Positions 40,955-50,962 are shown, counted from the stretch's first letter. The stretch: DNA of 64,000 nucleotides from Blautia sp. Marseille-P3201T (GCF_900120295.1 NZ_LT635466.1:1-64000); one strand, 5' to 3'. A program made the numbers and translations. Notes: a model not told the origin generated them from the letters alone.

Positions 40955-42571
40955 ATGGCCGATAATTCAAAAGATTCAAAAATCCTTGCGTACAAGGACA
41001 TGATCAACCAACTGAATAAGACGATTTCCGCACAGACAGAACTGATCCAGTCTTTACAAAAAACATTGGAAGCAGACCGTCTGGAAAAAGAAAACCTTCG
41101 TCAGCAGATTGAATATCTCACGAAGAAACTCTTTGGTACTTCCAGTGAAAAACGGAAAGATATCGATGGTCAGCTGAATCTTTTTGATGAAGCCGAGCAG
41201 GAGGCAGATCCGACATGGAAACAGGAACTTCCTGATGACATCACTGTTCCGGAACATAAGCGAAAAGCACGACGGACACATGCAGATCTCTTTAAAAATG
41301 TCCCTTCCTGCGACGAGATCATTTCTCTTCCGGAGGAGGAGCGAAACTGTCCAACCTGCGGAACACAGATGGAATGTATTGGGAAAGAATTCGTCCGCCA
41401 TGAATTCCGGTTTACCCCTGCCAAAGGGAAAGTAGTAAATATCTATCGTGAAACCTATAAATGCCCGGAGTGTGCCATATCAGAGGAACACCCGGATGAT
41501 CAGACATTTGTCAAAGCGCCTGTCCAGGAACCATTGATCCCAGAAAGTTATGCATCGGAATCCGTTGTAGGATGGGCAATGCACCAGAAGTACCAGAATG
41601 GTCTGCCATTAAACCGGCAGGAATCGGAATGGAAGCAGCTGGGTGTCCCATTAAGCCGGGCTACGCTTGCTAACTGGATCATTTACTGTGCCGAGAATTA
41701 CCTCTGTCATGTTTATGATTATTTTCACCGTCAGTTACGGATGCGTAAATATCTGATGGCAGATGAAACCCGGGTTCAGGTACTGAATGAGCCGGAGCGC
41801 AATCCTGAAACAGGTTCCTGGATGTGGCTCTTCCGCAGTGGAGAAGATGGGCTTCCGCCGATCCTGCTCTATCATTACACAGAGACAAGGGCAAAGTTCC
41901 ATGCAGCATCTTTCCTGCAGGGGTTCAGCGGATATCTGGAGACTGATGGATACCAGGGTTATAACGATCTGCCGGATATCAAACGATGCTCTTGCTGGGC
42001 ACATGTGAGACGTTACTTCACAGATGCCATACCGAAAGGGAAAGAGTATGATTACAGCCTTCCGGCAGTGCAGGGAGTACAGTTCTGCTCCAAGCTGTTT
42101 GATTGTGAGCGGTACTCAAAAGCAAAAAATCATACTGCGGAGCAGAGAAAACAGTTCCGTCTTGAAAAGGAGAAGCCGATACTGGAGGCATTCTGGAATT
42201 GGCTGGATCAACAGCGTCCAAATAAGGGAACCCGTTTGGCGAAAGCGGTGAACTATGCCCAAAATCGGAAAGACACCCTGATGACCTATCTGGAAGACGG
42301 TCATTGCAGTTTATCCAATAATCTTAGCGAGAATGCAATCAGACCATTCACTGTTGGCCGGAAAAACTGGCTGTTCAGTGCCAGTCCGAAGGGAGCGGCC
42401 TCTAGCGCTATTGTGTATACAATGGTTGAGATGGCAAAAGCGAATGACCTGAATACCTACAAATATCTGACATACCTCTTATCACAGCGGCCAGACGCTA
42501 AAATGTCAGATGAACAGCTGGAACAGCTTGCCCCATGGAGCGAGACTGCGAAAGCGAACTGTCAAAACTAA
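40955..42571 (+). CDS. tnpC: IS66 transposase TnpC
   Basis: The 538-residue DDE transposase has an N-terminal coiled coil, a zinc-ribbon-like part (CPTCGTQMEC; CPECA), then MADETRVQVL, YLETDGYQGY and NNLSENAIRPFTVGRKNW with the catalytic Asp, Asp and Glu. GGAG precedes the ATG at 40955. It is 150 bases after tnpB, separated by a non-coding spacer. It looks intact. Confidence 0.96.
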   Translation: MADNSKDSKILAYKDMINQLNKTISAQTELIQSLQKTLEADRLEKENLRQQIEYLTKKLFGTSSEKRKDIDGQLNLFDEAEQEADPTWKQELPDDITVPEHKRKARRTHADLFKNVPSCDEIISLPEEERNCPTCGTQMECIGKEFVRHEFRFTPAKGKVVNIYRETYKCPECAISEEHPDDQTFVKAPVQEPLIPESYASESVVGWAMHQKYQNGLPLNRQESEWKQLGVPLSRATLANWIIYCAENYLCHVYDYFHRQLRMRKYLMADETRVQVLNEPERNPETGSWMWLFRSGEDGLPPILLYHYTETRAKFHAASFLQGFSGYLETDGYQGYNDLPDIKRCSCWAHVRRYFTDAIPKGKEYDYSLPAVQGVQFCSKLFDCERYSKAKNHTAEQRKQFRLEKEKPILEAFWNWLDQQRPNKGTRLAKAVNYAQNRKDTLMTYLEDGHCSLSNNLSENAIRPFTVGRKNWLFSASPKGAASSAIVYTMVEMAKANDLNTYKYLTYLLSQRPDAKMSDEQLEQLAPWSETAKANCQN

Positions 42572-42649
42572 ACATAGAGTAAAACGCTTGCATCTATCAT
42601 TTTGGTGCAAGCGTGATTCATGGGCAGCGTAGCAATATTTTGCGCTTAC

Positions 42650-42855
42650 CTCCCTTTTACTTTTGCTTGTTAAAAGGATAGCATAGAAGTAAAAGAAATT
42701 CAAGAAAAATTTTGCAATATTTTATTTCTCATTAATGGCAGCACAGGCTGCTATCAATAGGAAAGATTTTTCAAAAAAGACCTTGAAGCTCTGATTACTC
42801 AAAGTTTCAAGGTCTCATTTTATGCTTGGACACTTTCACGCTTTCGCATGAATTA
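42650..42855. repeat. ~275-bp repeat, copy 2, right part
   Basis: This continues the unit split by IS66 and ends at cgcatgaatta about 25 bases before the ppdK stop. It includes the two-sided hairpin at 42777-42815. Confidence 0.9.
42777..42815 (-). terminator. terminator downstream of ppdK (within the repeat)
   Basis: aagaccttgaa (42777-42787) and ttcaaggtct (42806-42815) form the stem, followed by TTTTTT on the minus strand. It is the likely end of the ppdK transcript. Confidence 0.8.
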
Positions 42856-42880
42856 TATAAATTTTTTCACCTTCTGTGAA

Positions 42881-45505
42881 TTATTTCGCATTAATTGCAG
42901 CCTGCGCAGCAGCTAAACGAGCGATTGGTACACGGAATGGTGAGCAGGAAACGTAGTCTAAACCAATCTTATGGCAAAATTCTACGGAACTTGGATCTCC
43001 ACCGTGTTCTCCACAGATACCGATGTGTAATTTGGGATTTACAGGTTTACCTAATTTGATAGCTGTTTCCATTAATTTACCAACACCAATCTGGTCTAAT
43101 TTAGCGAATGGATCATTTTCGAAGATTTTTGCATCATAGTAAGCTTCTAAGAATTTACCAGCATCATCACGAGAGAATCCATAAGTCATCTGTGTTAAGT
43201 CGTTTGTACCGAAGCAGAAGAAGTCAGCATCTTTAGCGATTTCATCAGCTGTTAATGCAGCTCTTGGGATTTCAATCATTGTACCAACTTCGTAGTGTAA
43301 TTCAATACCAGCTGCTGCGATTTCAGCGTCAGCTGTTTCAACAACGAATTTCTTAACGTATGCCAATTCTTTTGTATCTCCAACAAGTGGGATCATGATT
43401 TCTGGGCAAACGTTCCAGTCAGCATGAGCTTTCTGTACGTTAATTGCTGCACGGATAACAGCTTTTGTCTGCATCTTAGCAATTTCTGGGTAAGTAACTG
43501 CAAGACGGCATCCACGATGTCCCATCATTGGGTTGAACTCATGAAGGGAGTCGATGATTGCTTTAATCTGTTCAACTGTTTTGCCCTGAGCATCTGCTAA
43601 TTTCTTGATATCTTCCTCTGTTGTAGGAACGAACTCATGTAATGGTGGATCCAAGAAACGAATAGTAACCGGGTTACCTTCAAGAGCTTCGTATAATTTT
43701 TCGAAATCTCCCTGCTGTTCTGGAAGGATTTTTTCAAGAGCAGCTTCTCTTTCTTCTACTGTTTCAGAACAAATCATTTCACGGAATGCGTCAATTCTGT
43801 CACCTTCGAAGAACATGTGCTCTGTACGGCAAAGACCGATACCTTCTGCACCAAGCTCACGAGCTTTGATAGCATCTGCCGGAGTATCAGCATTTGTACG
43901 AACTTTCATTGTTCTGTATTTATCAGCCCATCCCATAATTCTTCCGAATTCACCAGCGATTGTAGCATCTACTGTTGGGATAATTCCATCATAGATAGCA
44001 CCTGTAGAACCATCCAGAGAAATGCTGTCTCCTTCATGGAATTCTTTACCAGCTAATGTAAATTTCTTGTTTGCTTCATCCATTGTGATATCACCACAAC
44101 CGGATACACAGCATGTTCCCATACCACGAGCAACTACTGCTGCGTGAGATGTCATACCACCACGAACTGTCAGGATACCCTGAGCGCTCTTCATACCTGT
44201 GATGTCTTCTGGTGATGTTTCCAGACGAACAAGGATAACTTTTTCTCCTCTTGCAGCCCATTCAACAGCGTCATCAGCTGTGAATACGATTTTACCGCAA
44301 GCAGCTCCCGGAGATGCTCCAAGTGCTTTGGACATTGGTGTTGCAGCTTTTAAAGCAGCAGCATCAAACTGTGGGTGAAGCAGTGTATCTAAGTTACGTG
44401 GATCGATCATTGCAACTGCTTCTTCTTCTGTTCTCATACCTTCGTCTACAAGGTCACAAGCGATTTTCAGAGCAGCCTGAGCTGTTCTCTTACCGTTACG
44501 TGTCTGTAACATATATAATTTACCGTGTTCTACTGTAAATTCCATATCCTGCATATCTCTGTAATGTGTTTCCAGAGTTTTGCAAACTTCTTTGAACTGA
44601 GCAAATGCTTCTGGGAATTTCTGTTCCATTTCTGAAATGTGCATTGGAGTACGAACTCCGGCAACAACATCTTCACCCTGTGCATTTGTCAGGAATTCTC
44701 CGAACAGACCATTTTCACCTGTTGCTGGGTCACGAGTAAATGCAACACCTGTACCACAGTCATCACCCATGTTACCGAATGCCATCATCTGTACGTTAAC
44801 AGCTGTACCCCAAGAATATGGGATATCGTTGTCACGACGATATACGTTAGCACGTGGGTTGTCCCAAGAACGGAATACGGCTTTAACAGCTCCCATTAAC
44901 TGCTCTTTAGCATCTGCTGGGAATTCTTCACCGATTTTTTCTTTATATTCAGCTTTGAACTGTCCAGCCAGAGTTTTTAAATCTTCTGCTGTAAGTTCAA
45001 CGTCAAGGGTAACACCCTTTTCTTCTTTCATTTTGTCGATAAGTTCTTCGAAGTATTTCTTACCAACTTCCATAACTACGTCAGAGTACATCTGGATAAA
45101 TCTTCTGTAGCAGTCCCATGCCCAACGAGCATTTCCTGATGCTGCTGCCAGAGTTTCAACAACTTCTTCATTTAAACCAAGGTTCAGGATTGTATCCATC
45201 ATACCTGGCATAGAAGCTCTTGCTCCGGAACGAACAGATACAAGAAGTGGATTTTCTTTATCTCCGAATTTCTTTCCTGTTACTTCTTCCATTTTAACGA
45301 TAGCTTCCATGATCTGTTCCATGATTTCATCGTTAATCTTTCTTCCATCTTCATAGTACTGAGTACAAGCATCTGTTGTAATTGTAAATCCCTGTGGTAC
45401 TGGAAGACCTAATTTTGTCATCTCAGCAAGGTTTGCACCTTTACCACCGAGAGTGTTTCTCATGGATGCGTCACCTTCGGTGAACATATAAACCCATTTT
45501 GCCAT
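42881..45505 (-). CDS. ppdK: pyruvate, phosphate dikinase
   Basis: PPDK reversibly converts pyruvate, ATP and phosphate into phosphoenolpyruvate, AMP and PPi; in anaerobes it often runs in glycolysis. The 874 residues are normal length. The ATP-grasp part opens with the VYMFTEGDASMRNTLGGKGA block; the phosphohistidine domain has GGMTSHAAVVARGMG (catalytic His); the C-terminal PEP-binding barrel has GTNDLTQMTYGFSRDDAGKF and CGEHGGDP with the catalytic Cys. AGGAGG lies 10 bases before the ATG at 45505; the in-frame codons farther upstream overlap the leader hairpin. Confidence 0.97.
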   Translation of the reverse strand: MAKWVYMFTEGDASMRNTLGGKGANLAEMTKLGLPVPQGFTITTDACTQYYEDGRKINDEIMEQIMEAIVKMEEVTGKKFGDKENPLLVSVRSGARASMPGMMDTILNLGLNEEVVETLAAASGNARWAWDCYRRFIQMYSDVVMEVGKKYFEELIDKMKEEKGVTLDVELTAEDLKTLAGQFKAEYKEKIGEEFPADAKEQLMGAVKAVFRSWDNPRANVYRRDNDIPYSWGTAVNVQMMAFGNMGDDCGTGVAFTRDPATGENGLFGEFLTNAQGEDVVAGVRTPMHISEMEQKFPEAFAQFKEVCKTLETHYRDMQDMEFTVEHGKLYMLQTRNGKRTAQAALKIACDLVDEGMRTEEEAVAMIDPRNLDTLLHPQFDAAALKAATPMSKALGASPGAACGKIVFTADDAVEWAARGEKVILVRLETSPEDITGMKSAQGILTVRGGMTSHAAVVARGMGTCCVSGCGDITMDEANKKFTLAGKEFHEGDSISLDGSTGAIYDGIIPTVDATIAGEFGRIMGWADKYRTMKVRTNADTPADAIKARELGAEGIGLCRTEHMFFEGDRIDAFREMICSETVEEREAALEKILPEQQGDFEKLYEALEGNPVTIRFLDPPLHEFVPTTEEDIKKLADAQGKTVEQIKAIIDSLHEFNPMMGHRGCRLAVTYPEIAKMQTKAVIRAAINVQKAHADWNVCPEIMIPLVGDTKELAYVKKFVVETADAEIAAAGIELHYEVGTMIEIPRAALTADEIAKDADFFCFGTNDLTQMTYGFSRDDAGKFLEAYYDAKIFENDPFAKLDQIGVGKLMETAIKLGKPVNPKLHIGICGEHGGDPSSVEFCHKIGLDYVSCSPFRVPIARLAAAQAAINAK

Positions 45506-45567
45506 TTTGAACATTCCTCCTAAATGTAGATACTGGAAAAATAAACTTCTAGTTTCTATTTTTCTCA

Positions 45568-45590
45568 GTGCGGGCGAAATGTACCCGCAC
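45568..45590 (-). promoter_or_regulatory. 5' leader stem-loop of ppdK
   Basis: GTGCGGG and CCCGCAC form a perfect 7-bp stem with a 9-base loop starting within a base or two of the predicted transcription start. A hairpin in this position usually protects the mRNA 5' end. Confidence 0.6.
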
Positions 45591-45597
45591 ACAATAT

Positions 45598-45625
45598 ATT
45601 TTAACATAAGAAGTAAGATAGTCAA
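45598..45625 (-). promoter_or_regulatory. ppdK promoter
   Basis: TTGACT (45620-45625) and TAAAAT (45598-45603) with 16 bases between, 93 bases before the ppdK start. Confidence 0.65.
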
Positions 45626-45727
45626 GCAAGAATATTTAAAAAATCCGCAAATTTTAACAATATTTTTTCTGCTTTTGTCAGCATAACTGCCAGAATATCT
45701 TGTTTTTTACTTATATTTTATTTTTTT

Positions 45728-46744
45728 TTATATTTTCCACTGAAACACCGTTTTAAAATTAGTATTCATATCCACACTAAATACTCTATGAATATCTAAT
45801 AATTTTTCTACAGGCTCAGTTTCATAAATTATACTATTTAAACGATTTTGGATTTTTTTATCTTTCATAAAATCAACTGCATTTTCAAAGTCCTCACGTC
45901 CAGAACGGCTGCATCCTACAAAAACAAGCCCCTTTTCTAATATATCCCTAGTATTAATCGGTACTTTTGCTTCTGATACTCCCATCAAAGCAACCACACC
46001 TTGGGGATTGATAAAACGAATAATGTCATCTATGGCATAAGCGCTTCCTTCACCGCCGGCACACTCAAATGCATGGTCTACAGTAAATCCGTCTGTCAAA
46101 TCATCAATCAGATGGATTTCATCTGCAAAAGAAAATTGATTGAGCTTGTCTGCATTTTTTCCCATCACACAAATTTTGCTTGCAGGAAAACGATATTTTA
46201 AGATACTGCTTACTACAAATGCAAGACTTCCGTCTCCCCACACACCAATTCTTTCTTTATAAGAATGTGCAAGTTTACTAAATCGATTTACGCCATGCAT
46301 TCCCACACTGACAAATTCTGTAATTGCAGCAATTTTCCCTTCAATCTCTTTATATGGCACTAGTCGGTCTGGTTTTAGGTTGACAAATTCTCTCATAAAT
46401 CCATCACGTCCACTGCTTAAAAAAGCAGAGCCTTTTCGATAATTCTCAAAAATTTCATCCTCACGGTCTGTACTTAAAACATTGGGAATCATAATCACTT
46501 TTTCACCTGGCTGAAATGTATGAGTTGGATCATATAAAACAGTTCCGCATCCCTCGTGTATCAATGCCATCGGAAGTTTTTTACGGAGAACCTTTGCGTC
46601 CCTTTTTCCCTGATAATATCTCTGATCTGCATGGCAAAGTGCCAGATAATCAGGACGCACCAACACTTCATCCTCAAAACTGATGTCCTGATATTTAATT
46701 GAAATAATTTTCGGGCTAATAAGTTGATATACACTATTTAACAT
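45728..46744 (-). CDS. tarJ: TarJ-like ribulose-5-phosphate reductase (ribitol-5-phosphate dehydrogenase)
   Basis: This medium-chain dehydrogenase makes ribitol 5-phosphate from ribulose 5-phosphate with NADPH. The 338-residue product has the zinc-site region LALCHADQRYYQG, a GVWGDGSLAFVVSSIL nucleotide-binding stretch and the VDHAFECAGGEGS motif seen in TarJ proteins. It is next to the cytidylyltransferase gene, the standard TarI-TarJ pair that makes CDP-ribitol for teichoic-acid-type polymers. Confidence 0.88.
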   Translation of the reverse strand: MLNSVYQLISPKIISIKYQDISFEDEVLVRPDYLALCHADQRYYQGKRDAKVLRKKLPMALIHEGCGTVLYDPTHTFQPGEKVIMIPNVLSTDREDEIFENYRKGSAFLSSGRDGFMREFVNLKPDRLVPYKEIEGKIAAITEFVSVGMHGVNRFSKLAHSYKERIGVWGDGSLAFVVSSILKYRFPASKICVMGKNADKLNQFSFADEIHLIDDLTDGFTVDHAFECAGGEGSAYAIDDIIRFINPQGVVALMGVSEAKVPINTRDILEKGLVFVGCSRSGREDFENAVDFMKDKKIQNRLNSIIYETEPVEKLLDIHRVFSVDMNTNFKTVFQWKI

Positions 46745-46753
46745 AACAGCCTC

Positions 46754-47446
46754 CTAAAGCATTGCCTGAGCCATTTTCATATCATCTACGGTTGTAATTT
46801 TTATATTAGAAATTTCACCTCGTACCAGTTTCACCGATACTCCTCTTACCACACATATTTTACATGCATCTGTAAGGATTTCCTTTTCTTCAATAGAAAG
46901 TTCATAATATAATTTTTTCAGCATACTCATATTAAAAGATTGAGGTGTCTGTCCCTGAAACATATTTTTTCTGTTTGGAATGTCCTTAATAACTTCTCCG
47001 TCTTCTGAAACTACAATAGTGTCGATAGCTGCCACAACAGTGTCACATGCACCATATTTTTTAGCTGCTTCAATATTGTCATGAAGCATGCGCAGTGTTA
47101 CAAAAGGACGTACTGAATCGTGCGTTACAAGAATATGTTCTTCACTTTCCCCATACATTTCCTCAATCCTTTCCACGATATTAAAAATTGTTTCGTTTCT
47201 GTCCTTTCCTCCTGCTACCAAAATCACTTTTTTGTCTGTGTGTATATATTTTGCAAGTAAATCTTCTGTGTAAATCATCCAGTCTGGATGTACACCTACA
47301 AAAATCTGATCCAATTCCTGGCATAACAAAAATTTCTCTACTGTATGGATAATAATTGGCTTTTCTCCCAACATTAAAAACTGTTTTGGTTTATCCAAAC
47401 CCATTCTTGTCCCAGTTCCACCTGCTAATATCGCGCCAAAAACCAT
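46754..47446 (-). CDS. tarI: ribitol-5-phosphate cytidylyltransferase (TarI-like)
   Basis: This enzyme transfers CMP from CTP to ribitol 5-phosphate. The 230-residue product has the nucleotidyltransferase motif AGGTGTRMGLDKPKQF, VTHDSVRPFVTLRML and QGQTPQSFNMSML. IspD is a close relative, but the adjacent tarJ makes TarI the better call. Together they supply CDP-ribitol to the cluster. Confidence 0.88.
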   Translation of the reverse strand: MVFGAILAGGTGTRMGLDKPKQFLMLGEKPIIIHTVEKFLLCQELDQIFVGVHPDWMIYTEDLLAKYIHTDKKVILVAGGKDRNETIFNIVERIEEMYGESEEHILVTHDSVRPFVTLRMLHDNIEAAKKYGACDTVVAAIDTIVVSEDGEVIKDIPNRKNMFQGQTPQSFNMSMLKKLYYELSIEEKEILTDACKICVVRGVSVKLVRGEISNIKITTVDDMKMAQAML

Positions 47447-47447
47447 T

Positions 47448-49028
47448 CTATTTTACCTCCTGAAACTTTTTAGTTTTTCTGACTAATCCCCTTTTTTCTG
47501 TTATTGTCGTCATAACATATCCTAACACAATCCAAAAAATACAGCTGACGATATTTGTAAGAAAAAACAATCCTTGATCGAATATCGATGTAAATAAACC
47601 ATATATTACTATTAACATTCCCATTACGATGACGGGTGGTATTTTTCCTTTATAATACTTTAAGTATACGATTACATCTTTTAAGCATAATATCCAAAAT
47701 CCCAAAAAACACAGCACTCCTATTATTCCTGTTGCTACATAAATTTCTAAATATAAACTATGTGGATGATAAATGGTTCCTTCCTCATACAAATCTGGAT
47801 GAAAATCTTTTATATATTTAACTATATATATATCCGGGTAGTTCTCTGCTATTACTTTTGAATAGTTGCATGGTGATAGCCCAACAAGTCCAATTTTTCT
47901 ATACAGGCGTAAATAATCTCCCCATATTTGGAAGCGATTGTTTGAAATATTTTCTGCACTTATATCCTTTCTATGTAAACTTTCACTCTCAACAGCTATT
48001 TCTCCATCTATTTCTCCATCTATTTCTTCTTCATTTAGGCTTTCTTTTTCCGGCATTTCTGTATATGGTAATTTTCCTATAAACTGTTCATACACTATTT
48101 TTTTATTTTCAAAAATTGAAAATTTAGGCACTGTTTCTAAAACATTTTTCGCTACAGAAACTGCTATCATAATACATATCACCGAAACGACGCTTCCGAA
48201 TAATGATAAAGACCACTTTACAATAACACTCTTTTTCGGCTTTAAATATGAATATATCGCATATATAACATATATCATACCAATAAAAAGAAGTCCATAA
48301 TATGCAGAACGGCTACCTGATAAAATGATATATATAATATCAAAAAACATATTTATAATACAGAAACCTTTAGCATATAACTTTTTTTCTTTACCTAACA
48401 TATAAATAGATATAAGCAATAAAACACCTGACGTAATGGCAGCAACATTTATAGACATAAATACACCAAAAAGCCTATTTTCTGAAAATCCCTGTCGTGT
48501 TAAAGCTTCTGGTGTGTAAGGATTCGTAATAAGTCCATATCCTACATTATACAAAAAACTAATAATTGAAAATATGATTGCCATTAGCCAAATTACAGCA
48601 ATTATATAATATAATTTATGACATATATTTTTAAATCGTTCCATACCACATTTTAAGGAAAACTGATAAAAGATAAAAAACATTATCAGCGTCCAAGCTA
48701 AATTAAATATATTTTTTTTAAATCCATAATTAATTGTCATTACTGAAGAAACTGATGCAATAAAAAGTAGCGCATATAAAAGTAAACTATACTTTTCTCT
48801 ATATATAGTTTTGTTTACTATTATGTCTACTAGTATAATCAATATTCCTATAATCCCAAGATATTTCTGGTAACTGTATAATGGTGTATATTTAATTGCT
48901 GCAACAACTGGAGCAAGTCCACACAAAACATAACACATGATTGTCACAATAACATAATATTCTTCTACCTTATTAACTATTTTCTTTATCCTCAAGCAAC
49001 TTTTCTTCCTTTCTTTAATCATTTTCAT
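47448..49028 (-). CDS. polysaccharide polymerase / O-antigen ligase-like (Wzy-type)
   Basis: The 526-residue protein has about ten membrane segments (IKYTPLYSYQKYLGIIGILI; ITSGVLLLISIYMLGKEKKL; IIYIILSGSRSAYYGLLFIG) and a large extracytoplasmic loop, with the Wzy_C-like SGSRSAYYG and HPHSLYLEIYVATGIIGVL motifs in the expected order. It should polymerise or transfer lipid-linked repeat units outside the membrane. It overlaps the TarI gene region by one base of spacing only, so it is in the same operon. Confidence 0.85.
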   Translation of the reverse strand: MKMIKERKKSCLRIKKIVNKVEEYYVIVTIMCYVLCGLAPVVAAIKYTPLYSYQKYLGIIGILIILVDIIVNKTIYREKYSLLLYALLFIASVSSVMTINYGFKKNIFNLAWTLIMFFIFYQFSLKCGMERFKNICHKLYYIIAVIWLMAIIFSIISFLYNVGYGLITNPYTPEALTRQGFSENRLFGVFMSINVAAITSGVLLLISIYMLGKEKKLYAKGFCIINMFFDIIYIILSGSRSAYYGLLFIGMIYVIYAIYSYLKPKKSVIVKWSLSLFGSVVSVICIMIAVSVAKNVLETVPKFSIFENKKIVYEQFIGKLPYTEMPEKESLNEEEIDGEIDGEIAVESESLHRKDISAENISNNRFQIWGDYLRLYRKIGLVGLSPCNYSKVIAENYPDIYIVKYIKDFHPDLYEEGTIYHPHSLYLEIYVATGIIGVLCFLGFWILCLKDVIVYLKYYKGKIPPVIVMGMLIVIYGLFTSIFDQGLFFLTNIVSCIFWIVLGYVMTTITEKRGLVRKTKKFQEVK

Positions 49029-49038
49029 AATCTAGTTT

Positions 49039-50139
49039 TTAATCTAACATGTCATTAATTTTTTGCATTTGATTTTCTATTGTAAATTTCTCTATAAAGT
49101 CCCGCATTTCCTGATAATCTGGACGGTTTTCAGTGGAAACATACTGTATTATAGCATTCATTGCTTCCTCATCGGTCCTCACTATTTTCCCCATAACTCC
49201 ATCTTGTGAAAGTTCTTTTGCTCCACCTACATCAGTAGATACAAAGGGAACTCCAAGACTTAATGCTTCCACACATGTTCCAGAAAATCCTTCCTGCAAT
49301 GACATTGTAACCAACACCTTCATCTCTTTCAAATACTTATACGGATTAGCCTGATAACCAAGAAAATGTACATATCCCGTCAAATTATATCTTTCTGTCT
49401 TTTCTTTTAACTCCCTTTCTTGTTCACCGGCGCCAATATAGTATATATGATAAGGATATCCTTTTTTGTGCAATTTTCTTATCAATTCTAGTGTTCTATC
49501 TGTTCCTTTTAATTTTTCTATACGCCCAATAGAACATATACTCTTTTCTTCTATTGTAATATCAATCTTTTCTCTAGCCAATTCTCTAATATTTTGAAAA
49601 TTATAACCATTGTAAACAGTAATAATTTTCTCTCTGTAATCAGGAAACACTTCTTCAATAGATTTTCTTGTTTTTTCTGAAATCGCTACAATTGTATCCG
49701 CACTTCCCAGATGTTTTTTGTGCAACTGGCAATACTTCTCATTTTCAGGCATATTTTCAATACTTCCATGAATCCATGCAATTTTCTTTACATCTTTTCT
49801 CTTAGAAAACGGCATAGGTGGGTTCATAATTGTAAAAGAAATTTCTATATCATATATGTCCTTAACTAAATGACGTCTAACCAAATCAGGGCACCAAAAA
49901 CGAAGACGCCACATAAAAGCTTCTATAAGCCGACAATGTTTTTTCAACTTATATGGTTTCAAAACTTTAATATCTTTCCGCAACAAAGGAAATCCTTTAT
50001 CAAAATGCTCTATTTCTAAAATATCTATTTCATATTTATCTGGATCCAAATTGTTTGCAATTGTTGCCAAAATTTTTTCAGCACCGCCACCTAACGAAAA
50101 GGACCATAAATAAAATAATACTTTCTTTTTATTTTGCAT
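49039..50139 (-). CDS. glycosyltransferase family 4
   Basis: This is a cytosolic GT-B glycosyltransferase that adds a sugar to the lipid-linked repeat unit. Visible features are the N-terminal SLGGGAEKILATIAN loop, VYNGYNFQNI, SIGRIEKLKGTDRTLELIR and SLQEGFSGTCVEALSLGVPF with the nucleotide-sugar-binding Glu-x7-Glu region, then VSTDVGGAKEL. The ATG at 50139 (GGAGAG upstream) overlaps the end of the licD-like gene. Donor and acceptor are unknown. Confidence 0.88.
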   Translation of the reverse strand: MQNKKKVLFYLWSFSLGGGAEKILATIANNLDPDKYEIDILEIEHFDKGFPLLRKDIKVLKPYKLKKHCRLIEAFMWRLRFWCPDLVRRHLVKDIYDIEISFTIMNPPMPFSKRKDVKKIAWIHGSIENMPENEKYCQLHKKHLGSADTIVAISEKTRKSIEEVFPDYREKIITVYNGYNFQNIRELAREKIDITIEEKSICSIGRIEKLKGTDRTLELIRKLHKKGYPYHIYYIGAGEQERELKEKTERYNLTGYVHFLGYQANPYKYLKEMKVLVTMSLQEGFSGTCVEALSLGVPFVSTDVGGAKELSQDGVMGKIVRTDEEAMNAIIQYVSTENRPDYQEMRDFIEKFTIENQMQKINDMLD

Positions 50140-50962
50140 TATACTCTCCATGATAATCAAGATAACTTTTTTCTAAATCTAATAGTACAGCATCATGATG
50201 TGCCACCTGTTTATCCTTTGGAGGAGGTGTCATATAATCGCCAAAAGCTGTACTTAAATAACTATCATATCCACATGGTATGGGCATTTTTGTATTCTCA
50301 AACGGAACAAATATACTTTTTTCAAATGCGCCAATAGGATATTTCTTCTTCATATAATATGGTCCTGAACATAATTCAGTAATACCATCACTACTATCTC
50401 TTGTGTACTTTGTCATTTCTTTTTCAGCTTTCTTCCAAATTTTATAGCGCATTTTTCGACTCGGAACTAATCCCAAGAGAATTTTACTTCCGCTTTTTAA
50501 TACTCCTCCATGTTTTTCAGGTATTGTCTGGGCACAAAACAATGAATAAATCATTGCCCATATCACTTGTTTTTTTCTATCACCTTTTTTCTTTGGATAA
50601 AAATCAAGCGGTAATACATCCAAAGCTAAACCATGAGGTATATCAAGATCTATCTGATATGGCTTAACACACGTTGTCTCTTTATCCCTTATTGTAATAA
50701 ATAAATTGCGATCTAAATAGTCTACATTGCTTTTCGACAGAAAATAACGAGAATCAGCCTCTTCATTCCACAACTTAGCAAGCTTTTCATAATCTTTTCT
50801 TGGCATAAAAAAATCCAAGTCGTCATCCCAAGGTATAAACCCACCATGACGAAGGGATCCGATTGCACCGCCACCGCATAAATAACATAGTAAATTATGT
50901 TCATTGCAAAAAGAAACAAAATACTCTGCCATTTCTAAACTTTTTTCTTGTATCGGTTCCAT
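50129..50962 (-). CDS. LicD-family phosphotransferase
   Basis: LicD proteins transfer phospho-substituents such as phosphocholine, or polyol phosphates, from a CDP-activated donor to glycans. The 277-residue product has the catalytic block GSLRHGGFIPWDDDLDFFMP with the Asp triad and the C-terminal FGDYMTPPPKDKQ motif. The CDP-ribitol genes nearby suggest a ribitol-phosphate or similar donor (inference). A second LicD copy is next to it. Confidence 0.9.
   Translation of the reverse strand: MEPIQEKSLEMAEYFVSFCNEHNLLCYLCGGGAIGSLRHGGFIPWDDDLDFFMPRKDYEKLAKLWNEEADSRYFLSKSNVDYLDRNLFITIRDKETTCVKPYQIDLDIPHGLALDVLPLDFYPKKKGDRKKQVIWAMIYSLFCAQTIPEKHGGVLKSGSKILLGLVPSRKMRYKIWKKAEKEMTKYTRDSSDGITELCSGPYYMKKKYPIGAFEKSIFVPFENTKMPIPCGYDSYLSTAFGDYMTPPPKDKQVAHHDAVLLDLEKSYLDYHGEYNAK

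Larger units (their letters stand above)
39904..42649 (+). mobile_element. IS66-family element, complete, nested in the repeat
   Basis: The ends are GTAAGCGCAAAATA at 39904 and the complementary tattttgcgcttac ending at 42649. The 8-bp target duplication ctcccttt is at 39896-39903 and 42650-42657; the intact repeat at 3269-3545 carries the empty site once. The element is 2.7 kb with tnpA, tnpB and tnpC. Its left 226 bases match the window's left edge in inverted orientation. Confidence 0.96.

Noticed and set aside
46754-47446. IspD (MEP pathway) assignment
   Set aside because: The fold is shared, but the adjacent TarJ-like gene and the glycan cluster make a ribitol-phosphate cytidylyltransferase more likely.
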